A stretch of 64,000 nt of DNA from Microbacterium lacus (GTDB lineage Bacteria; Actinomycetota; Actinomycetes; Actinomycetales; Microbacteriaceae). The stretch is taken from positions 2,480,001-2,544,000 of the forward strand of contig NZ_BAAAPK010000001.1 of NCBI RefSeq assembly GCF_039531105.1. The letters are read 5' to 3'. A model generated the notes under the pieces. It did not search any database and was not told where the DNA came from. It saw only the letters and a list, made by a program, of their open reading frames with translations. The position numbers were made by a program, and so were the translations under genes. Of the stretch, positions 17,225 through 24,071 are shown piece by piece (the first letter of the stretch is position 1; each line of letters begins with the position of its first letter).

Positions 17225-17434
17225 TCAGTAGTGCGGGGGCACGTCGCGGCGCAGGCGCTCGTCGTTCGGGCCCACGGCGCCGGGACCTGAGGCCTCGGGC
17301 GAAGCGGATGCCGAGCCCTCGGCATCCGCTTCGGTGGGCTCGTTCGTCGTCCCCGGTGCCGGTGTCAGCTTGGCGCGCCGGGATCCGGCGACCCGCTCGA
17401 CGCGCTGGCGGGGAGGCTTCTCACTCGATGACAT
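17225..17434 (-). CDS. Small unknown protein overlapping the helicase-like gene
   Basis: 69 residues, family not recognised. The N-terminus is basic (SEKPPRQRVERVAGSRRAKL), followed by an acidic Ala/Glu/Ser low-complexity stretch; the end is ERLRRDVPPHY. ATG at 17434 lies inside the last codons of the upstream 1230-aa gene (14-bp overlap), so translation is probably coupled, suggesting the two products act together or simply share expression. Its coding sequence contains a perfect 15-bp-arm hairpin (17301-17332). It may be disordered; no domain was recognised. Confidence 0.7.
   Translation of the reverse strand: MSSSEKPPRQRVERVAGSRRAKLTPAPGTTNEPTEADAEGSASASPEASGPGAVGPNDERLRRDVPPHY
17301..17332. 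repeat. Perfect 15-bp-arm hairpin inside the small gene
   Basis: GAAGCGGATGCCGAG (17301-17315) and CTCGGCATCCGCTTC (17318-17332) pair perfectly around CC. The stem is built around the abundant word GCGGATGCC. It could act as a terminator between the convergent mscL and helicase units despite lying in coding sequence. Confidence 0.85.
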
Positions 17435-20400
17435 CGATCGGCTGCGTCTCGGTGTCGGCCGTGGGCGACTCCGGGGCGACGCCCAGCATCGCGGCGATCC
17501 GCGCCGCGACGCCGGCCGGATCGCTGTACAGGTCGAACGAGTGCACGCGCACGTAGTGCCAGCCGAGCCGGCGGAGGATCTGCGGGCGCAGACGCAGCGA
17601 CTCCCGCAGCGACTCCCCGATCGTCTCGGGGTCGCTCTCGGCCACGACCGCGCGGCCGCCGTGCTGGGCCACGAGCGGCAGCAGCCCGCGGTAGTGCACG
17701 TCGACCGAGACCCCGAGCCGGCGGAGCTCACGGGCGAGGTTCCGGGTGAGCGGATCAGCGAGGTCCTCGAGGCGCTTCTCGCGCGCCCGCGCAGCGATCC
17801 CGCCCAGGATCGACATGAGGGTCGCGGCTCCGTGCTCGAGGCGCCCGTCGTCGAAGGCGGACGGGCGGATCGACGAGACGATCACCATCGAGCGTCGCGC
17901 GCGGGTCATGCCGACGGTGAGCAGCCGCTCGCCGTCGGGGGTGGACAGGTCGCCGAAGTCACTCAGGACCCGGCCGTGCTTGGTGAGCCCGAATCCGAGG
18001 GAGAAGATCACCCGGTCGCGGCTCTCGGCGACGGATTCCTCCAGCGTGAGCACCGAGAGCGGCTCGGCCGTGTCGCGCGAGACGAAGTCCGCGACATCGG
18101 AGCGCCCGGCGAAGGCCGCCTCGACCGCGGCGCGGACGCGTTCGGCGTGCTTCGCGCTCGCGGTGACGACCATGAGCGACTCGGACCCGCGATTGACCGC
18201 GTGCTCGATCACGAGCGTCACGACCCGCTGCACTTCGGCGTCGGGGCTCTCCACCGCGCCGCTGATCGGGTCGGGCGCTCCCGTTCCGCCCTCGACGTAG
18301 TCGACGCTCAGGCTTCCGCGTCCGAGGTAGGACCCCGCCCACGGGAACGAGATGAGCTCTCCCCCGTAGAACGCGTCGTTCACGAGCTCGGCGAGATCCT
18401 CGCCGCCGGCGCGGTAGCTGCGGGTGAGCGTCGCGACGGGCAACAGCTCGGCCAGACGCTCGAAGACGCTCGTGTCGTCGAACGGCTCTGCCGGTACGTC
18501 GTCCTCGGCCGGGATCCCGGAGGACACCCGGAACGGCGTCGGCTTCTGCGTCACCGGATCGCCGAAGACGACGACCTGACGGGCGCGGCGCAGCGCGGGT
18601 GCGGCTTCTGCCAGGCACACCGCTGCGGCATCCGCGATGATGACGACGTCGAACGCGAGCTCGAGGGGGATGCCGGGCACGTCGTACGGCGAGGCGAGCC
18701 ACACCGGTGCGAGTGTGCGCAGGAGTGTGGGGGCGGCGGCGACGAGGTCGGCCGGGGTCGACGTGCCGTTCTTCAGCGCGGTCTTCAGGGCCGCGGCTTC
18801 GCCGGCTTCGTCGACGATCCCGATGCGCCACTGCGTGGCAAGCTGGGCGGCCAGGAGCGGACCGGATGCCGCGGCATGGGCCTCATCGACGAGCCGGAAG
18901 TCCCGCTCCAGACGATCCACGACGGATGTGTTCGCGCCGAGGAGCGCGCGGTCGCTGCGCAGCAGGTATTCCAGGGCCGACTGCCACCAGGCGAACTCGA
19001 GCTCGGCGCCCACGAGCTCTTCGGGCACGTGCCGGACGGACAGCTCCGCCAGGAGCGGCTCCAGCCCGAGTGACCGCAGTTCTCCGCGGAGCGTCGCGCG
19101 CTCGACGAGGTTGTCGAACACGTCGGACTCGGCGGCGAGCCCCGCGAGCGTGCGGACCAGCTGGGCGACGGGGAGCGCCGCGAGGCGGTCGGCGCCGTCG
19201 CGGCCGACGACGCCGTCCAGTTCCGCGAGATCGGCGTCCACCTTCTGCCACGCGACGTACACGTCGGCGAGTCCGAGTGGGACGGCGGGGATCACGCCCG
19301 CGTCGACGACACGCTGCCATTCGGTGCGCTGCTGCTGCACGCGCACAAGAGCTTCGTGCATGTCGATGATGTGCACGCCCGGGCGGACGTACTCGCGGGA
19401 GAGGTGGCGCAGGCGCCGGCGCTGCGGTCCGGTGAGCGAGGGGGCATCGCGGCGCGGACCGTGCGCCTGGATGAGCTCGCCGAGCGGCCGCTCGAACACC
19501 GTCGGGCTGAACTTGTCGAGCGAATCGCGGATGCCCTGCAGGAGCCGGAGGTACGCACCGAGCTCGCTCACGGTGCGGAACGGTCGCATGCGCGTCTGGG
19601 CGATGAGCTCGTAGCCGCGCTCGAGGATGTTCGGGACGTCCTGGTGATGCAGCTTTCCGGCCAGGGCGTGAGCGGCACGGGCGGCACCGGTCGTCGCGAA
19701 CGACACCCCGTACCAGGGCGAGTCGTCGGGGCCGAATCGGAACTCCCCGAGCCGCGCGGCGGCCGCCAGCGCCGACGCGGCCTTCGTGCGGGCCGGGGCG
19801 AGGCGGGCGAGCACGTCGATGTCGAATCGTGCGGCGGCGGACGGCGTCGGGGTCTGGGCGGACAGCTCGGCGAGCCGGCGCAGGATGTCCAGCACCGAGA
19901 CGCCCAGGTCGGGGTGGCGCGCGGTCACGGCGCCCCGATAGTCGCGCAGCACCCCGCGCAGGCGCACGAGCGCGTCGTCGATGTCGCCGACCTTGGGTGG
20001 TGTGGCCTTCTCGTTGCGCCCGATCGCCCGGATCAGGTCGCGCTGCAGATCGCGCGGAGAGACCGCGAGACCCGGGAGGCCGATGCCGGTGAGGCGGTGG
20101 CGGACGCCGTCCAGCGTGGAGCGGCGGGCGCTCACGACCAGCACGCGCTTGCCGTCGCGCACGAGCGCGCCGACCGCGTTGATGACGGTCTGCGTGCCGC
20201 CGGTTCCCGGAAGCGTGTGCACCGCCAGCGAGTGGCCGGCGGCGATGCGGGCGAGGACGCGCTCCTGCTCGGCATCCGCATCGAGAAGAAGGGTGTCCGA
20301 GGCCGGCGGACGATCGTCGGGATTGGTGAACGTCGGCTCGTCGCGACGGAGGGTGAGGGTCTCGCGGTCGTCGTGATGGCCCGCGAGGGCGTTGAGGACC

Positions 20401-21113
20401 GGGTGGTCCAGGTCCACGCAGTCGCGCGCCATCGCGGCGCCGACGTCGGCGAACGTCGAGACCACCAGGCGCGGGTGCACCGTGAACGAGTCGATCCCGG
20501 CGGCGAGCGCCCGGAGGTGGTCGATGACCGGCTGCGGCTTGAACACACCGCCGTCGTAAGCGAGCGCGGCGAGCGCGCGTCCGTCGACCTCGATGCCGAA
20601 GTGGGTGCGCAGCGCGCGCACGAGCTCGGGGTTCACGGTGAACGTGCCGTGCAGCTTGAGCTCGAAATCGGAGTGGTGCCGACGGATGCCGAGCGGACGC
20701 AGCAGCACGGGGGCGTGGCACTGCAGCCCGCCGATGTGCCACGAGGCGAGGCCGACGGCGAGGCTCACCGGCTCGATGCCGCGCGCGGTGCGCAGCTCGA
20801 CGTTCTTCGCGGTGATGCGCTTCGCCGCGAGGCGCGCGTTGCGCAGGGCCACTTCGTCGCGGAAGAGGTTGGACAGCAGCGTCGAGCGCCCGGTGATGAA
20901 CTGCGGCAGACTCCCCGGGTGGGCCTTCGTGATCTCGATTCCGCCGTCGCTCGCATCGTCGAAGTGCAGGAGCGTGGAGGGCCCGCCGAGTTCGCCGGCC
21001 AGGGCGCGGATGCGGTCCCGCTCGGGCTCGGCGATGTGCATGACGTTCACCCCCGGCTCCGAGAGTCCGAGGTCACCGGGGGTCACCGACGGCGCGTCGT
21101 CGTGTGCGCCCAT
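17421..21113 (-). CDS. DUF4011/SF1 helicase-like protein with C-terminal nuclease-like domain, motifs degenerate
   Basis: 1230 residues. Residues about 20-250 resemble the DUF4011 region (AVGLASWHIGG, NPELVRALRTHFGIEVDGRAL). The middle resembles DNA2/NAM7-type SF1 helicases, and the last 90 residues resemble the DUF559/MTES_1575 restriction-endonuclease-like fold. Key residues are missing. Walker A reads LPGTGGTQT (residues 301-309), lacking the invariant lysine. Walker B reads VVIIADAAAV with A827-D828 where D-E is expected. The usual GDPxQLPP motif is GDPVTQKPTP. The nuclease region reads VVAESDPE around E1159 instead of ECDG and has lost the preceding I-D. The late helicase motif GMTRARR is kept. 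ATG at 21113 has GGAGAAGG upstream. A non-catalytic scaffold or nucleic-acid-binding role is an inference. Confidence 0.85.
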   Translation of the reverse strand: MGAHDDAPSVTPGDLGLSEPGVNVMHIAEPERDRIRALAGELGGPSTLLHFDDASDGGIEITKAHPGSLPQFITGRSTLLSNLFRDEVALRNARLAAKRITAKNVELRTARGIEPVSLAVGLASWHIGGLQCHAPVLLRPLGIRRHHSDFELKLHGTFTVNPELVRALRTHFGIEVDGRALAALAYDGGVFKPQPVIDHLRALAAGIDSFTVHPRLVVSTFADVGAAMARDCVDLDHPVLNALAGHHDDRETLTLRRDEPTFTNPDDRPPASDTLLLDADAEQERVLARIAAGHSLAVHTLPGTGGTQTVINAVGALVRDGKRVLVVSARRSTLDGVRHRLTGIGLPGLAVSPRDLQRDLIRAIGRNEKATPPKVGDIDDALVRLRGVLRDYRGAVTARHPDLGVSVLDILRRLAELSAQTPTPSAAARFDIDVLARLAPARTKAASALAAAARLGEFRFGPDDSPWYGVSFATTGAARAAHALAGKLHHQDVPNILERGYELIAQTRMRPFRTVSELGAYLRLLQGIRDSLDKFSPTVFERPLGELIQAHGPRRDAPSLTGPQRRRLRHLSREYVRPGVHIIDMHEALVRVQQQRTEWQRVVDAGVIPAVPLGLADVYVAWQKVDADLAELDGVVGRDGADRLAALPVAQLVRTLAGLAAESDVFDNLVERATLRGELRSLGLEPLLAELSVRHVPEELVGAELEFAWWQSALEYLLRSDRALLGANTSVVDRLERDFRLVDEAHAAASGPLLAAQLATQWRIGIVDEAGEAAALKTALKNGTSTPADLVAAAPTLLRTLAPVWLASPYDVPGIPLELAFDVVIIADAAAVCLAEAAPALRRARQVVVFGDPVTQKPTPFRVSSGIPAEDDVPAEPFDDTSVFERLAELLPVATLTRSYRAGGEDLAELVNDAFYGGELISFPWAGSYLGRGSLSVDYVEGGTGAPDPISGAVESPDAEVQRVVTLVIEHAVNRGSESLMVVTASAKHAERVRAAVEAAFAGRSDVADFVSRDTAEPLSVLTLEESVAESRDRVIFSLGFGLTKHGRVLSDFGDLSTPDGERLLTVGMTRARRSMVIVSSIRPSAFDDGRLEHGAATLMSILGGIAARAREKRLEDLADPLTRNLARELRRLGVSVDVHYRGLLPLVAQHGGRAVVAESDPETIGESLRESLRLRPQILRRLGWHYVRVHSFDLYSDPAGVAARIAAMLGVAPESPTADTETQPIDVIE

Positions 21114-21184
21114 GACGGCGCTGCCTTCTCCTCGCCACACACCGCCACACTAAGCGGCGGGCGCCCGCACGCCGGTGAGCCCGC

Positions 21185-21216
21185 GCGGGTGTCGTCGGAT
21201 TGGACGACACGCCCGC
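21185..21216. repeat. Hairpin in the helicase-ogt divergent region
   Basis: GCGGGTGTCGTC (21185-21196) pairs with GACGACACGCCCGC (21203-21216) with one bulged base and a 6-base loop. It lies upstream of both divergent genes, so it is more likely regulatory or part of the adjacent repeat element than a terminator. Confidence 0.6.
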
Positions 21217-21236
21217 TGATCAGGCCCGCTTCCGCT

Positions 21237-21323
21237 CCCCCTGCTCACCGCGAGAGGGCAGAAGTGATTGGTTCCCACGGCGTGTCGCCCTACAGATCTG
21301 CCCTCTCGCGAAAGAGCAGGGGG
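21237..21323. repeat. Intergenic inverted-repeat element, core GGCGTGTCGCC (element A3)
   Basis: The 26-base arm at 21237-21262 (CCCCCTGCTC, then CGCGAGAGGGCAGA) pairs with the 27-base arm at 21297-21323 at 24 positions. The loop holds GGCGTGTCGCC at 21279-21289, the reverse complement of the core at 5574 and 7679. It is the strongest member of this repeat class in the window and lies between divergent genes. Confidence 0.75.
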
Positions 21324-21412
21324 CTCCTCCCCAGGGGCGGAGCGCCGCAGGTTGTCCACGGAAGGGCACCACGGGCACGGGAGGTGAGGGTGGGAGCGGA
21401 CAGGATGGGCGC

Positions 21413-21961
21413 ATGACCGACGCGCCCATCCGCTTCCTCCTGCACCCCTCCCCCGTCGGCGACGTGCTGATCGCCGGCACCGACGCCGGCCTCGTGACGC
21501 TGCATCCACTGCGCGACCCGCTCGGCCAGGAGCAGGAGCGCCTCTCCCGCGCTCTGCACACCGTCCTCGAGCATGTCGACGATGACCCTCGACTCACCAC
21601 CGCCGCGCGCCAGCTCGACGAGTACTTCGGCGGCGAGCGGCACGACTTCGACCTCGAGCTGGACTGGCGCCTGGTCCGCGGGTTCACGCGCGCCGCGCTC
21701 GAGGCCGTGCGCGGCATTCCGTACGGCGAGACCGCCGGCTACGGCGACGTCGCCGTGCTCGCCGGCAGCCCCCGGGCCGCGCGCGCGGTCGGCACCGCGT
21801 GCGCGACGACGCCGTTCTCGATCGTGGTGCCGGTGCACCGGGTCGTCCGCGCCGACGGGTCGCTCGGCGAGTACGGCGGGCACCCGGAGGTGAAGGAGTA
21901 CCTCGTCGAGTTCGAGCGCGCGACGCTCGCGCGCGAGACCGGACGGGCCGCGGGCGAGTAG
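21413..21961 (+). CDS. Ogt/MGMT-like protein lacking the catalytic cysteine
   Basis: 182 residues with the full architecture of methylated-DNA-protein cysteine methyltransferase: an N-terminal domain (residues 1-85) and the DNA-binding domain with IPYGETAGYGDVA and SPRAARAVG. The active-site PCHRV motif reads PVHRV: the codon at 21833-21835 is GTG, giving V141 in place of the alkyl-accepting cysteine. The hinge asparagine before it is also replaced (ATTP). His and the distal Glu (EYLVEFE) remain. The family reaction therefore should not work; it may bind O6-alkylguanine like ATL proteins, though those usually have Trp and lack the N-domain. ATG at 21413 has GACAGGATG spacing typical of a short leader. 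Confidence 0.9.
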   Translation: MTDAPIRFLLHPSPVGDVLIAGTDAGLVTLHPLRDPLGQEQERLSRALHTVLEHVDDDPRLTTAARQLDEYFGGERHDFDLELDWRLVRGFTRAALEAVRGIPYGETAGYGDVAVLAGSPRAARAVGTACATTPFSIVVPVHRVVRADGSLGEYGGHPEVKEYLVEFERATLARETGRAAGE

Positions 21962-21977
21962 GCCGCCCGCGCGCCAC

Positions 21978-22010
21978 GCGGCCCCGCGGATCGCAGATCC
22001 GCGGGGCCGC
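21978..22010. terminator. Bidirectional terminator between the Ogt-like gene and actP
   Basis: GCGGCCCCGCGGATC (21978-21992) and GATCCGCGGGGCCGC (21996-22010) pair perfectly over 15 bp with a 3-base loop. It sits between the stop codons of convergent genes and can serve both. Confidence 0.85.
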
Positions 22011-22022
22011 TGATCGGACCGC

Positions 22023-23648
22023 CTAGTGGTTCGTCGCCTTCTCGGCGCCGTAGCCGGTGAGCGAGCGCACATCCATCTCGGCCGCGCGACGCTTGTTCTC
22101 CGATCCGGGGTGCGAGAGGACAGAGCCCAGCCAGCCGAGGAAGAACCCGAGCGGGATCGACACGATGCCCGGGTTGTTCAGCGGCCAGATCGCGACGCCC
22201 GTGTTCTTGAACACGCTCGTCTCGGTGCCCCAGAAGACGGGCGACAGCAGGATCAGGATGATCGCCGCGGCGAGTCCCCCGTACATGCTCCACACCGCAC
22301 CGCGCGTGGTGAAGCGACGCCAGAACAGCGAGTACAGGATCGTCGGCAGGTTCGCCGAGGCCGCCACGGCGAACGCGAGCGCGACGAGGAACGCGATGTT
22401 CTGCCCCTGCACGCCGATGCCGCCGACGATCGCCAGGATGCCGATGATGATCACGGTTCGCCGGGCGACCTTGACCTCGCCGTCGGCCGGGACGTTCCCC
22501 TTCTTGATGACATTCGCGTAGATGTCGTGCGCGAACGAGGCCGCCGCGGTGATCGTGAGGCCGGCGACGACCGCGAGGATCGTCGCGAACGCGACCGCCG
22601 AGATGAACCCGAGCAGGAACGGCCCGCCGAGCGCGAGCGCGAGCAGCGGCGCGGCCGAGTTGACGCCGCCGGGCGAGGCGAGGATCGTCTCGGGTCCGAC
22701 GAGCGACGCCGCGCCGTAGCCGAGGACGAGCGTCAGCAGGTAGAAGATGCCGATGAGCCAGATCGCCCACACCACCGACCGTCGAGCCTCCTTGGCGGTG
22801 GGAACCGTGTAGAAGCGCATCAGCACGTGCGGGAGTCCCGCGGTGCCGAGCACGAGCGCGATCGCGAGGGAGATGAAGTCCCACGGGTTCTTGCCGTACT
22901 GCAGGCCCGGGCCGAGGATCGCGTCCTTCGGATCGGTGACGGATGCCGCCACCGCGCTCTCCAGCAGGGTGTTCAGGCTGAATCCGTTGATCGCGAGGAC
23001 CCACACGGTCATCACGAGCGCCCCGCCGATCAGGAGGAACGCCTTGACGATCTGCACCCAGGTCGTGCCCTTCATCCCTCCGACGAGCACGTAGACGATC
23101 ATCAGCAGACCCACGACCGCCACGACGATCGACTGTCCGAGCCGGTCGTTGATGCCCAGCAGGAGCGAGACGAGTCCGCCGGCCCCGGCCATCTGCGCGA
23201 GCAGGTAGAACAGGCACACGGCGAGCGTCGTGAGAGCGGCAGCCATGCGCACCGGGCCCTGCTTGAGCCGGAACGACAGCACGTCGGCCATCGTGAATTT
23301 GCCGGTGTTGCGCATGAGCTCGGCGACCAGCAGCAGCGCGACCAGCCACGCGACCAGGAACCCGATCGAGTAGAGGAACCCGTCGTAGCCGTTGATCGCG
23401 ATCGCGCCCGTGATGCCGAGGAACGACGCGGCCGAGAGGTAGTCGCCCGAGATCGCGAACCCGTTCTGCGGGCCCGAGAACGAGCGGCCCGCCGCGTAGT
23501 AGTCCGCCGCGGTCTTGTTGTTGCGGCTGGCGCGGATCACGATGAACAGCGTCACCGCGACGAACGCCGCGAAGATCGAGATGTTCAGGATCGGGTTGTT
23601 CTCCACCGTGTCCACGGCGGTCTTCACGGCGGCGAAGACGTCGTTCAT
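22023..23648 (-). CDS. actP: Sodium/solute symporter, acetate permease family
   Basis: 541-residue membrane transporter of the SSS family with about 13 helices. The signature region NKTAADYYAAGRSFSGPQNGFAISGDYLSAASFLGI is characteristic of ActP/MctC monocarboxylate carriers. It probably imports acetate, propionate or pyruvate with Na+ or H+. It starts within the stop of the DUF485 gene (4-bp overlap), the usual pair in this family, and lies downstream of a propionyl-CoA synthetase gene, supporting short-chain acid uptake and activation as a unit. Confidence 0.9.
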   Translation of the reverse strand: MNDVFAAVKTAVDTVENNPILNISIFAAFVAVTLFIVIRASRNNKTAADYYAAGRSFSGPQNGFAISGDYLSAASFLGITGAIAINGYDGFLYSIGFLVAWLVALLLVAELMRNTGKFTMADVLSFRLKQGPVRMAAALTTLAVCLFYLLAQMAGAGGLVSLLLGINDRLGQSIVVAVVGLLMIVYVLVGGMKGTTWVQIVKAFLLIGGALVMTVWVLAINGFSLNTLLESAVAASVTDPKDAILGPGLQYGKNPWDFISLAIALVLGTAGLPHVLMRFYTVPTAKEARRSVVWAIWLIGIFYLLTLVLGYGAASLVGPETILASPGGVNSAAPLLALALGGPFLLGFISAVAFATILAVVAGLTITAAASFAHDIYANVIKKGNVPADGEVKVARRTVIIIGILAIVGGIGVQGQNIAFLVALAFAVAASANLPTILYSLFWRRFTTRGAVWSMYGGLAAAIILILLSPVFWGTETSVFKNTGVAIWPLNNPGIVSIPLGFFLGWLGSVLSHPGSENKRRAAEMDVRSLTGYGAEKATNH

Positions 23649-23995
23649 GCGCTCGCCTCCTGACGCTCGAGGTCCTCACGGATCTCGGCGGAGATCGGGT
23701 CGAGCCGGTGATTGGCGTACCAGACGTACCACATCGTGATCCCGAAGGTCGTGACGAACTGGCCGAGCCCGAGGACGAGGCCGACGGTGATGTCGCCGCT
23801 CACGCGCTGCGCCATGAACTCGGGCGCGAACGAGGAGAGCAGTACGTACGCGAAGTACCAGACCAGGAACGCGATCGACATCGGGAAGACGAATCCCCGG
23901 TGCTTGCGCTTGAGTTCCCGGAATCGCGGTGCCGATTCCTCGGCGAGGTAGTCGACGCCGCCCGGGGGGACGGTGTCGGTGGATGATTCGGACAT
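23645..23995 (-). CDS. DUF485 membrane protein
   Basis: 116-residue protein with two membrane helices (FVFPMSIAFLVWYFAYVLLSSF and VGLVLGLGQFVTTFGITMWYVWYAN), matching DUF485 (YjcH), which accompanies ActP in many genomes. The charged N-terminus is cytoplasmic. Its stop overlaps the start of the symporter gene. Function is not established; a role in assembly or regulation of the symporter is inferred from constant neighbourhood. Confidence 0.92.
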   Translation of the reverse strand: MSESSTDTVPPGGVDYLAEESAPRFRELKRKHRGFVFPMSIAFLVWYFAYVLLSSFAPEFMAQRVSGDITVGLVLGLGQFVTTFGITMWYVWYANHRLDPISAEIREDLERQEASA

Positions 23996-24071
23996 GGTGA
24001 GGGCCTCCTTGCCTTCGTGGTGCCGTCTTCGTGTTTCTGCGGGGGGTCTCGTCTTGCGGTCTCGGCGGGGG

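Noticed and set aside
19356..21416. 686-codon plus-strand frame antisense to the helicase-like gene
   Set aside because: Composition is of the shadow type (R/G/A/E-rich) and the minus-strand gene shows domain structure and a ribosome-binding site.
22026..23663. 545-codon open frame antisense to the acetate symporter gene
   Set aside because: It is highly charged (Arg/Asp/Glu/His-rich) without any domain pattern, typical of the antisense frame of a GC-rich gene.
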